A DNA stretch of 64,000 bases from Terrimonas sp. (GTDB taxonomy: Bacteria > Bacteroidota > Bacteroidia > Chitinophagales > Chitinophagaceae), in NCBI RefSeq assembly GCF_003075435.1, contig NZ_QCZJ01000010.1:62001-126000 (forward strand), read 5' to 3'. The position numbers and the translations under genes are program-made. Of the stretch, positions 8,948 to 17,555 are shown piece by piece. A model generated the notes under the pieces. That model was not told the DNA's origin. It made no database searches and was given only the letters and a program-made list of their open reading frames with translations. Within the stretch, counting starts at the first letter, position 1; every line of letters starts with the position of its first letter.

Positions 8948-9168
8948 GATAATATTGGATGCATTTCAAATTTTCGCGTGTTTGTCAATTTTGTGCAGAT
9001 GCCTCGTGCCTCGGCATGACAGGCGGTTGAATATATGATGAACAATAGTACAAATGTGGAACGATTGTTCTACTGCTGAACATATCTCTGCAGTTTGTCA
9101 TGCCGAGGCACAAGGCATCTACAGTAGTAGTACCTGCATACGAAAATCTGAAATGCACCCATAATATC
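8948..9168. repeat. Palindromic MITE-like element with terminal inverted repeats
   Basis: This 221-bp element has imperfect ~28-bp inverted ends: GATAATATTGGATGCATTTC at the left, and at the right the complement of GATATTATGGGTGCATTTCA. A second inner inverted pair is GCAGATGCCTCGTGCCTCGG at 8995-9014 against CCGAGGCACAAGGCATCT at 9103-9120. It contains no ORF. The right end lies ~45 bp before mgtE, so it could affect that promoter. Confidence 0.75.
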
Positions 9169-9213
9169 TTACCTCAAAGCTATTTGTAATTTTGATACAT
9201 TAAAATAAATATA

Positions 9214-10605
9214 ATGTCTCTTGACCAGGATGAAATACCGTTGCAGGATCAGTTTGAGGAAGTAATTAACTCGAACGATAAGCTGGCTATACAGGAGTTC
9301 CTGAATAACCAGAACATCAGCGATGTGGCTCAACTGATCAGCGATAACGAAGACTACGAAACACAGATCATATCTATTCTTTCGCTGCACCGGGCGGTAA
9401 GCACGTTTAAAATACTGGACGTGCCTGAGCAAAAAAGGATCATTCAATCCCTTCCTCCTATAAAAACAGCCGAATTATTAAACGAGCTGCCTGCAGATGA
9501 CAGAACCGCTTTTCTGGAAGAGTTGCCAACCAGTGTGGTGAGAGAATTGATTAAGCTGCTGAATCCTGAAGAGAGAAAAGTTACGCTTTCTTTACTGGGG
9601 TATGCTGAAGGCTCAGTAGGAAGGTTGATGACACCTGATTATATAGCTGTGCAGGAAGACTGGACCGTTGCCGAAGTGCTGGAAGAAATAAGAAAAGAAG
9701 GCAAGCACATGGAAACGATTGATGTGATATATGTAACCAATGAAAACGGGGAATTTATAGATGATATGCGTATCAGGGAAATCATATTATCAAAACCTGA
9801 TAAGATCGTTTCTGAGATTATTGACCGCCGGTATATTGCTTTGCACGTAAATGACAGCCAGGAAGAAGCAAATAATATTTTTAAGATGAATAACAGGGTC
9901 GCCCTGCCTGTTGTTGACGATAATAATATACTGCTCGGTATTGTAACCATTGATGATATGCTTTGGGTCGCCAATGAAGAATTTACAGAAAATATACAGC
10001 GTATAGGTGGTACCGAAGCATTGGATGAACCTTATCTTGAAATGCCATTGTTTAAACTGGTTTTAAAACGTGTTGGCTGGCTGGTGATCTTATTTATCGG
10101 TGAAATGCTAACTGCAACGGCTATGAGCTTTTTTGAAGATGAAATTGCAAAAGCGGTTGTACTGGCATTATTTGTACCGCTGATTATTTCGAGTGGCGGC
10201 AACAGCGGGTCGCAGGCCTCAACGCTTATTATACAGGCAATGGCGATGGGCGAAGTGTATGTAGAAGACTGGTGGCGTGTAATGCGGCGGGAAATACTTT
10301 CAGGGCTTATGCTTGGGGCTGTACTTGGTATTATTGGATTTCTCCGCATAGAAATCTGGTCGCATTTCTTTCCGGAAGTATATGGACAGCATTCATTTTT
10401 TATAGCGTTGACGGTAGGCTTTTCTTTGATTGGCGTGGTGTTATGGGGAACACTGAGCGGTTCTATGCTGCCATTGCTGCTCAAAAAATTAGGCGCTGAC
10501 CCGGCAACTTCATCTGCTCCTTTTGTTGCTACATTGGTTGATGTAACCGGGTTGATCATTTATTTTTCGTTTGCATATGTTTTTTTGCGCGGCATCTTGT
10601 TGTAA
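9214..10605 (+). CDS. mgtE: Magnesium transporter MgtE
   Basis: The 463-residue protein has the full MgtE layout. A cytoplasmic helical N domain (residues ~1-130) contains the repeat ELLNELPADDRTAFLEELP. Two CBS domains follow (~135-260). The membrane domain has five predicted helices from ~285, including the pore-lining PLIISSGGNSGSQASTLIIQ. The family carries Mg2+ through the inner membrane and is gated by Mg2+ bound to the N and CBS domains. Length is standard. Confidence 0.95.
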   Translation: MSLDQDEIPLQDQFEEVINSNDKLAIQEFLNNQNISDVAQLISDNEDYETQIISILSLHRAVSTFKILDVPEQKRIIQSLPPIKTAELLNELPADDRTAFLEELPTSVVRELIKLLNPEERKVTLSLLGYAEGSVGRLMTPDYIAVQEDWTVAEVLEEIRKEGKHMETIDVIYVTNENGEFIDDMRIREIILSKPDKIVSEIIDRRYIALHVNDSQEEANNIFKMNNRVALPVVDDNNILLGIVTIDDMLWVANEEFTENIQRIGGTEALDEPYLEMPLFKLVLKRVGWLVILFIGEMLTATAMSFFEDEIAKAVVLALFVPLIISSGGNSGSQASTLIIQAMAMGEVYVEDWWRVMRREILSGLMLGAVLGIIGFLRIEIWSHFFPEVYGQHSFFIALTVGFSLIGVVLWGTLSGSMLPLLLKKLGADPATSSAPFVATLVDVTGLIIYFSFAYVFLRGILL

Positions 10606-10652
10606 ATATTGCCTTCTTAATTTATTAAACTGCTTTATAAATAAAATTGCTT

Positions 10653-13025
10653 ATGCGAAAATTAATTATACTTTCCATATTACTGGGTGGGATATTCTTT
10701 GCTGAGGTACAGGCACAACTTTCCCCCCTTACTGTTGAAAAAATAATGAGAGATCCTGTATGGATTGGCACTTCCCCGGCAGATGTTGAATGGGATGATA
10801 CAAATACTTTGTACTTTAAATGGAATCCTGATAAGAATAAAGGAGATTCTATCTACTCAATAACTATTACCAATAAAGTGCCACAGAAAGTGACCGCGGA
10901 AAAAAGCGGTGATATTGTTTATTCCCGCCGGCTTGCCTACAACAATAAACGAAACGCGTATACATATACAAAACGCGGCGATATTTTTTTCTCCGATATA
11001 TCAAAGAAGAAAACCATCCAGGTTACGCAGACATCGGAATACGAAGCAAACCCCGTATTTTCTTTTAATGATAGCTGTATAGTATATGTTCGTAGCCAGA
11101 ACCTGTATGCGTGGAATATTTTTTCAGGCAATACCATTCAACTCGCCAATATCCAAAAAGGAAATGAACCGCCGAAAGACCCTAAGCAGAAATTGAATAC
11201 GCAGGAAGAGTGGTTGAAGAAAGACCAGTTGCAATGGATGGAAATATTGAAAGAAAGGAAAGAGAATAAAGATATGACTGATGCCTACAACAAAAGCCTG
11301 CCTGAACCTGATAAGTTAAGAACAATATACACAGGAGACAAAAGCGCATCCTCATTACAGGTGAGTCCTGATGGAAGATTTATTACCTACCGGCTTAACC
11401 GTTCTGCTAATGGTGCAAAAAATACCATTATTCCCAACTATGTTACCGAAAGCGGTTTTACAGAAGATATAAATGGACGTACAAAAGTTGGAGCGCCTCT
11501 GGGCAGCAGCGAATTTTTTGTGTACGACAGGTACAACGACACTATAATTGCTGTAAAAACAGATGCTATACCCGGTATAAAAGATATACCTGGTTTTATT
11601 AATGATTACCCAAAGCTGCTGGAAGAAAAACAAAAGAAAGCTGCATTGCGTGAAGTAACCTTTGCCAGTATCAGCTGGTCGCCAAAGGGAAGTTTTGCTG
11701 TTGTTGATATACGTGCACAGGATAACAAAGATCGCTGGCTGATGAAGCTTGAGCCTGCAACCGGCAGATTAGTATTACTTGACCGCCAGCATGATGATGC
11801 CTGGATAGGAGGCCCCGGAGTATGGGGAAACAATACCGGTTGGGTTGCAGAGCATATTTTCTGGTTTCAATCAGAAGTAACAGGTTATTCCCATCTCTAT
11901 ACCATTGATCTTATTTCCGGAAAGCGCGTTTCGCTCACCTCCGGTAATTATGAAGTACAGAATTGTGAGCTTTCTAACGATAAAAAATATTTTTACATTA
12001 CCACCAATGAAATACACCCTGGTGAAAAGCAATTTTACCGGTTACCCGTGACTGGTGGTAAGGCAGAACGCATTACAACCATGACTGGCGCTAATCTTGC
12101 TGCCGTTTCTCCTGATGAAAAAACAATTGCCATATTATATTCTTACTCCAACAGGCCAACCGAATTATTTCTGCAGGAGAACAAGCCAGGTGGTAAACTC
12201 ACGCAAATCACCTTTAAAGCGCAGAGTGAGGAGTTTAAAACTTACAACTGGCGCGATCCTGAGCTTATTACCTTTAAAGCAAGAGATGGCGCGGAAGTAT
12301 ATGCGCGGTTATATAAACCTGCCAACCCTGCTCCTTCAAAACCAGCCGTAATATTTGTGCACGGGGCAGGCTACCTGCAGAACGCACATAAGTGGTGGAG
12401 CAGTTATTTCAGGGAATATATGTTTCACAACCTGCTTGCAGATAATGGTTATTATGTGCTTGATATGGATTACCGTGCAAGTGCAGGTTACGGCCGCGAC
12501 TGGCGAACAGGAATCTATCGTTTTATGGGAGGAAAAGATCTCACCGATAATATTGACGGCGCAAAATGGCTGACAGAAAAATTTGGTGTTGATCCAAAAC
12601 ACATTGGTATATATGGAGGCTCATACGGTGGTTTTATAACATTAATGGCTTTGTTTACTTCGCCGGGCACTTTTGCCGCAGGCGCTGCATTAAGGCCTGT
12701 TACGGATTGGGCACATTACAATCATGGTTATACCTCCAATATTCTTAATACACCTGCAGAAGACAGCATTGCTTACAGGAAGAGCTCACCCATTTATTTT
12801 GCAGAAGGATTGCAGGATAATTTGCTTATCTGTCATGGAGTGGTAGATGTGAATGTGCATTTTCAGGATGTGGTAAGATTAAATCAAAGATTAATTGAAC
12901 TTGGAAAAAACGACTGGCAGGTAGCGATGTATCCCGTGGAAGATCACGGCTTTGTTGAACCATCAAGCTGGGCAGATGAATACAAAAGAATATTTAAGTT
13001 GTTTGAAGAAGTATTAAAAAAGTAG
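10653..13025 (+). CDS. S9 family prolyl oligopeptidase/DPP-IV-like peptidase
   Basis: The 790-residue secreted serine peptidase starts at an ATG followed by a signal peptide (MRKLIILSILLGGIFFAEVQAQ); two earlier codons from a TTG were ignored. An N-terminal beta-propeller (about residues 30-520) precedes the alpha/beta-hydrolase domain with the nucleophile in YGGSYGGF, the Asp region in HGVVDVNVHF and the His in EDHGF. Such periplasmic enzymes trim peptides, often after proline. It is separated by 47 bp from mgtE but unrelated in function. Confidence 0.9.
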   Translation: MRKLIILSILLGGIFFAEVQAQLSPLTVEKIMRDPVWIGTSPADVEWDDTNTLYFKWNPDKNKGDSIYSITITNKVPQKVTAEKSGDIVYSRRLAYNNKRNAYTYTKRGDIFFSDISKKKTIQVTQTSEYEANPVFSFNDSCIVYVRSQNLYAWNIFSGNTIQLANIQKGNEPPKDPKQKLNTQEEWLKKDQLQWMEILKERKENKDMTDAYNKSLPEPDKLRTIYTGDKSASSLQVSPDGRFITYRLNRSANGAKNTIIPNYVTESGFTEDINGRTKVGAPLGSSEFFVYDRYNDTIIAVKTDAIPGIKDIPGFINDYPKLLEEKQKKAALREVTFASISWSPKGSFAVVDIRAQDNKDRWLMKLEPATGRLVLLDRQHDDAWIGGPGVWGNNTGWVAEHIFWFQSEVTGYSHLYTIDLISGKRVSLTSGNYEVQNCELSNDKKYFYITTNEIHPGEKQFYRLPVTGGKAERITTMTGANLAAVSPDEKTIAILYSYSNRPTELFLQENKPGGKLTQITFKAQSEEFKTYNWRDPELITFKARDGAEVYARLYKPANPAPSKPAVIFVHGAGYLQNAHKWWSSYFREYMFHNLLADNGYYVLDMDYRASAGYGRDWRTGIYRFMGGKDLTDNIDGAKWLTEKFGVDPKHIGIYGGSYGGFITLMALFTSPGTFAAGAALRPVTDWAHYNHGYTSNILNTPAEDSIAYRKSSPIYFAEGLQDNLLICHGVVDVNVHFQDVVRLNQRLIELGKNDWQVAMYPVEDHGFVEPSSWADEYKRIFKLFEEVLKK

Positions 13026-13060
13026 TGAAATGCCGCGAATGCATATTCAATCCGGGTAAT

Positions 13061-13151
13061 GGAACATGGATAAAACGGATGTGACGGATATTCACGGATG
13101 CTATCCGTGCTATTCGGTATCACCCGCGTTTTCGTGTACTATTCTTCAAAG
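13061..13151 (+). repeat. Short dispersed repeat of the ATAAAACGGAT family
   Basis: The ~90-bp intergenic sequence contains GATAAAACGGATGTGACGGA, ATTCACGGATG and a tail CGTGTACTATTCTTC. Related copies are at 20431-20523 and 63424-63520, and inverted inside the long repeats at 6972 and 41469. Non-coding. Confidence 0.65.
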
Positions 13152-13236
13152 AGGATTGTCGTAAAGCTATATTATCATGAAGAGCAGGGCGATAAAATTC
13201 ATGGCTGTATCTATCAGTAAAAATAAATGTTGCAAT

Positions 13237-14064
13237 ATGAAATTTAAATTGTTTGTACTGTTTTTATTTGTAAGTATTGCTGGCCATTCCCAGCAGTATA
13301 CTACAGAAAGGGATATTAATTATTATGAAGAAGCTATCAATAAAAATGATGCTTATATCGCTTCACAATGCAGGCTTGACATTTATTATCCCAAAAACAA
13401 AAAGGACTTTGCCACTATTGTGTGGTTTCATGGCGGTGGAATAACGGCAGGAAGTAAAGAACTGCCCAGGGCGCTGATGGAAAAAGGCTATGCCGTAGTT
13501 GGGGTAGGCTACAGGCTTTCTCCTAAAGTGAAAGCTCCTGCATATATTGAAGATGCTGCCGCTGCTATTGCCTGGGTTTTCAATAATATTGGCAAATACG
13601 GAGGCAGCACAAAACTGATTTTTGTATCCGGTCACTCCGCAGGCGGCTATCTTACAATGATGGCGGGGCTTGATAAAAAATATTTAAGCAAATACGGTAT
13701 TGATGCAAACCAAATTGCTGGTTTAATTCCATTCAGCGGACAGGTTATTACACATTTTACTGTTCGTAAAGAAAAAGGTATCAAAGAAACGCAACCCATC
13801 ATTGATGAATATGCGCCGCTGTATCATGTACGTAATGATGCACCTCCTTTGCTATTGATAACCGGCGACAGGGAAATGGAATTGTTCGGGCGTTATGAAG
13901 AAAATGCATATTTCGCAAGAATGATGAAACTTGCCAGGCATAAAAAAACGAAGCTCTATGAATTGGAAGGTTTTGATCACGGAGGTATGGCTGAGCCTGC
14001 ATTCCCGTTATTGCTGAAAGAGATGGCTGCCATTATAAAAGGAGGGCAGACACATAATCAGTAA
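13237..14064 (+). CDS. Secreted alpha/beta hydrolase, carboxylesterase-like
   Basis: The ATG at 13237 opens a signal peptide (MKFKLFVLFLFVSIAGHSQQ); 20 upstream in-frame residues were excluded. The 275-residue product has the oxyanion-hole motif WFHGGGIT (HGGG, as in hormone-sensitive-lipase/BD-FAE esterases), the nucleophile elbow SGHSAGGY, an acid residue region around LLITGDRE and His in FDHGG. It is probably a periplasmic esterase acting on acylated sugars or small esters; the substrate is unknown. Confidence 0.85.
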   Translation: MKFKLFVLFLFVSIAGHSQQYTTERDINYYEEAINKNDAYIASQCRLDIYYPKNKKDFATIVWFHGGGITAGSKELPRALMEKGYAVVGVGYRLSPKVKAPAYIEDAAAAIAWVFNNIGKYGGSTKLIFVSGHSAGGYLTMMAGLDKKYLSKYGIDANQIAGLIPFSGQVITHFTVRKEKGIKETQPIIDEYAPLYHVRNDAPPLLLITGDREMELFGRYEENAYFARMMKLARHKKTKLYELEGFDHGGMAEPAFPLLLKEMAAIIKGGQTHNQ

Positions 14065-14251
14065 CCATATTCAACAGGCTGTTTAAGAGCTGAAATATTT
14101 CAGGAATATATTTTTCGGGTGAAAGATGATCGTGAGGTATATCCCCTGTGTCATACCTGAAACAAACCATGTTAAATTATCGGGAATAGAAGTTATATCT
14201 TCTCCTGCCACATACTATTTATTATCTTCGGATACTTCTAAAGTAACAATC

Positions 14252-15748
14252 ATGATAAGCGTTATTATTCCTGCACTAAATGAAGAAACAACGATCAGAA
14301 GAGTGATCCAGCGCATACGCCAATCCGAAAAAGCTATTGAAATAATTGTAGTAGACGATAACTCATATGACAACACTGTTACTGAAGCACTGAAAGAAAA
14401 GGTAAGAGTTATAACCAGCTCACGGAAGGGTAAAGGTATCTCTATGCGCGAAGGAATGATGGCTGCTTCACATAATATTATTGTATACCTGGATGCTGAT
14501 ATTTTAACCTATCCTAAAAATATTGTATCAATACTTGCTGAACCGATTTTGAAGGAGGAAGCCGATTTTGTAAAATCGTATTTTGACAGGCAGGCAGGCA
14601 GGGTAACTCAATTGGTAGCAAAACCATTACTCAGCATATTTTTTCCGGAGCTTGAAAAATTTATGCAGCCGCTTAGTGGTATGATAGCTGCACGAAAGGA
14701 TTTTTTACAACAAATTGAATTCGAAAATGATTATGGTGTTGATATTGCATTGCTGATTGATGCCTATAACAAAAATATTCGTATTAAAGAGGTGAACATT
14801 GGTTATATCAAAAATGATATGCAAAGCCTTGAATCACTCGGTAAAATGTCGCGCCAGGTATCCAGAACCATTTTACAAAAAGCGGGTTCTCTTTCAAACA
14901 ATAACCTTGAGACACTTTCCGGAATTTATACTATCAGCGATGAAATGGAGATTTCAATTAAAGAAACTTTGCTGGATATGAAGAAGATGATACTCATTGA
15001 TATCAACATACTCATGGAATATGATTTCAATGAAATTGCCGTCGCATATTTTGGACAAAGCGAACATTATAACTGGTTGTTAAAAACATATGGCGACCCT
15101 GCGGAACGGTTAAAAAAAACAGCTATGCTGCTTAAAGGAAAATCTTTGCCTGAGCTTCAGTTTATTGCAGATACAATTCCTCTGGCAAAAAATGCTGCGG
15201 AGATAATTAAAGAGCTGAAAAATAAAGGATACGTCTGCGTACTGGTATCTGAAGGTTTTGATGTTGTAGCAAATCACATCAAAAATAAACTCGGTTTTGA
15301 TTATTGCTTCAGTAATTTTCTGGAGCTTGACAAAAGCGTTGCCACAGGAGCATTAACTATCGCCGAATGTTTTACTCCCGGTGATAATAAAAAAGTATAT
15401 GATAAGTCATTTGTCCTGGAATACGCTACAAAAAAGTTTGGTATTCACGGGAAGAACACGGTATTTGTTGGCAACAGTCCTGAAGATATCCCGATGCTGA
15501 AAAATGCGGGAATGGGTGTGGTTACCAGCAATGCATTACCTGAAACAAGCATATGGGCCGACAAAATAATACCTGCAAACTCTTTAGAGTCAATATTAGA
15601 CATAGCACACTCCTCTGTAAATAAAAAATCAATACTTGGACAGAAAGTTAAGTATACATTGCTTGGAGCGGTGGCGCTTGGCACGGCAGCAGCGGGATAC
15701 TACCTGTATAATAAAATTAAAAAGAAAGAAGAGATAGCCGAAGCCTGA
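14252..15748 (+). CDS. GpgS-like glycosyltransferase fused to HAD domain and C-terminal membrane helix
   Basis: The 498-residue three-part protein starts at ATG 14252, which directly opens the GT-A fold MISVIIPALNEETTI. Residues 1-210 resemble glucosyl-3-phosphoglycerate synthase: DxD as YLDADI (81-83), GKGISMREG, GRVTQLVAKPLL and YGVDIALLID. Residues ~245-460 are SerB/HAD-like, with motif IV VFVGNSPEDIPM, but motif I is ILIDINIL, so the second Asp of DxD is Asn (residue 252). A hydrophobic helix (LLGAVALGTAAAGYYLY) ends the protein. A synthase/phosphatase fusion making glucosylglycerate is the attractive reading; the altered HAD motif argues for caution. An antiporter gene follows 37 bp later. 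Confidence 0.75.
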   Translation: MISVIIPALNEETTIRRVIQRIRQSEKAIEIIVVDDNSYDNTVTEALKEKVRVITSSRKGKGISMREGMMAASHNIIVYLDADILTYPKNIVSILAEPILKEEADFVKSYFDRQAGRVTQLVAKPLLSIFFPELEKFMQPLSGMIAARKDFLQQIEFENDYGVDIALLIDAYNKNIRIKEVNIGYIKNDMQSLESLGKMSRQVSRTILQKAGSLSNNNLETLSGIYTISDEMEISIKETLLDMKKMILIDINILMEYDFNEIAVAYFGQSEHYNWLLKTYGDPAERLKKTAMLLKGKSLPELQFIADTIPLAKNAAEIIKELKNKGYVCVLVSEGFDVVANHIKNKLGFDYCFSNFLELDKSVATGALTIAECFTPGDNKKVYDKSFVLEYATKKFGIHGKNTVFVGNSPEDIPMLKNAGMGVVTSNALPETSIWADKIIPANSLESILDIAHSSVNKKSILGQKVKYTLLGAVALGTAAAGYYLYNKIKKKEEIAEA

Positions 15749-15785
15749 CTGATCAACATGGACTTGATATTTGTAAAATCACCAC

Positions 15786-17015
15786 ATGGAAAAACTTACC
15801 GCAGAAAACCTTTTGATTATTATTTGCAGCATCGTTATTCTTTCTTACTTCTTCTCTATAATCAGCAGGTATATCAGAGTGCCTTCTGTTTTACTGTTGT
15901 TATTTGGCGGAGTATTCTTCAGATGGTTCTCCGACCTGAACAATGTGTATTATAATATTCCTCCGAAAATGGTAGAGTTGCTTGGTGTAACAGGTTTGAT
16001 CATGATAGTGCTTGAAGCAGGGCTTGACCTGAAGCTTTCGCGAGATAAATTCAAACTTATAAGAGATTCTTTTTTTTCCGCTCTTGTGATTTTTGTAATA
16101 TCAGCCGGACTTATTACCGCTATTCTTAAGTACTGGCTGGGCGAAAATATTACGCATTGTTTAGTATACGCCATACCCTTATCCATTATAAGCAGTTCGA
16201 TAGTAATTCCCAGTCTGCATTCGCTTACTCCGCAAAAAAAAGAGTTCTCGGTGTATGAGGCTTCTTTTTCAGATATCATAGGCATCCTTGCATTTAATTA
16301 TTTTACCGCTGAAGAGGTTATGACAGGAAAATCCCTACTTTTTTTTGGTGGCAGCATCATTATATCTGTTATATTATCGCTTGTTTTATCTTTTGTACTT
16401 TTTATCATTATGGCTAAAACAAAACTTAACATCAAGTTTTTCTTAATATTTTCCTTGCTCATTCTAATATATACTTCGGGAAAAATTCTGCATCTGCCGT
16501 CTCTTATTATTATAATAATTTTCGGCATGCTCATCAATAACTGGGAATATATTAAAGTAAAATGGATACAACGATCATTCCCTATTAAACAGGTAGAGCC
16601 TATACGTGAATTACTGCACTCTATTACAGCGGAATCATCTTTTCTGCTTCGTACTTTCTTTTTTATACTTTTTGGTTATTCCATACAACTCAACTTTATT
16701 AACCAGCCCGATGTGTGGCGTGTTGGAGGAATGATTGTTGCAGCTCTGTTTGTTGTTCGGCTTTTGTATCTACGCTTTTTTGTACATACCAATGTTTTTC
16801 CTGAAGCCTTTTTTATACCACGCGGCTTGGTTACCATTGTTCTCTTTTATAAAATTCCTGAAAAGATGAAACTCACTTCTTTTAATGAGGGTATTCTTTT
16901 TTTCATTATTCTTACAACCAGTGTTATTATGACGATTGGCATGATTTTTTACAAAAAGAAACCAGCACAAATACTTGAAGAAAGTGCTTTCGCGGAAAGA
17001 AATGATATGCTTTGA
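15786..17015 (+). CDS. Cation:proton antiporter
   Basis: The 409-residue integral membrane protein has about 11-12 hydrophobic segments. It shows the antiporter features LLGVTGLIMIVLEAGLDL (TM3-4), PLSIISSSIVIPSL and the acidic membrane motif EASFSDIIGILAFNY, consistent with the CPA superfamily of Na+/K+:H+ exchangers. No C-terminal RCK/TrkA domain is present. Its position 37 bp after the GpgS-like gene suggests a shared transcript and a shared role in osmotic or ionic adaptation (inference). A MITE-like element lies ~100 bp downstream. Confidence 0.85.
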   Translation: MEKLTAENLLIIICSIVILSYFFSIISRYIRVPSVLLLLFGGVFFRWFSDLNNVYYNIPPKMVELLGVTGLIMIVLEAGLDLKLSRDKFKLIRDSFFSALVIFVISAGLITAILKYWLGENITHCLVYAIPLSIISSSIVIPSLHSLTPQKKEFSVYEASFSDIIGILAFNYFTAEEVMTGKSLLFFGGSIIISVILSLVLSFVLFIIMAKTKLNIKFFLIFSLLILIYTSGKILHLPSLIIIIIFGMLINNWEYIKVKWIQRSFPIKQVEPIRELLHSITAESSFLLRTFFFILFGYSIQLNFINQPDVWRVGGMIVAALFVVRLLYLRFFVHTNVFPEAFFIPRGLVTIVLFYKIPEKMKLTSFNEGILFFIILTTSVIMTIGMIFYKKKPAQILEESAFAERNDML

Positions 17016-17111
17016 TTTTTTACAGATTAACCATACTGTGCGTGGCGTCTTCGCCACGCACCACTATATTGTTGCCTCGGGCGACTACCATACACCCGGC
17101 AACAGAATTAA

Positions 17112-17445
17112 TTAGGGCTTGCTGTTTAACTCCATTTTGGTGATATTCTGATAAATATCATTGCATATTCATGCTTTGGTTATTAAATTGCTGCAAGGGT
17201 TTTGAATCAAATTTTTCAAAAACCATGCAGTTATTTCGGCATAATTAAATTTTACGAATCTTTTTTGCCTCCACAGCCGGCGGGCTGCGTAACCGGAACG
17301 CCGCTGCTTTTTGTCTTTTGAAAAAATATGCTTCGCATTTTTTCAATTTCGCCTTCGGCGAAACCAGACAAAAAGAGGCGGCTAACCCGGCTACTGGTAA
17401 AAACTTAAAAAAAATAAATGCCGGGTGTTAAACAGCAAGCCCTAA
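17112..17445 (-). repeat. MITE-like element, copy 2 (inverted relative to copy 1)
   Basis: This 334-bp element has ends TTAGGGCTTGCTGTTTAACT and TTAAACAGCAAGCCCTAA. It is the reverse complement of copy 1 at 1181-1513 over its full length with scattered differences (for example GCCGCCTCTTTTTGTCTGG here, GCCGCCGCTTTTTGTCTGG there, on the same relative strand). It lies between the antiporter gene and glmS and contains no credible ORF. Confidence 0.85.
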
Positions 17446-17555
17446 GCATTAAGTGTCAAATATTGTCAATAGCGTAATAGTTGCAGGATTTTTTTTATAA
17501 TATTGCGCAATCGTTTGCTCTGTATGCTTTATCAAATCAAAAACTTTTTTATTTT

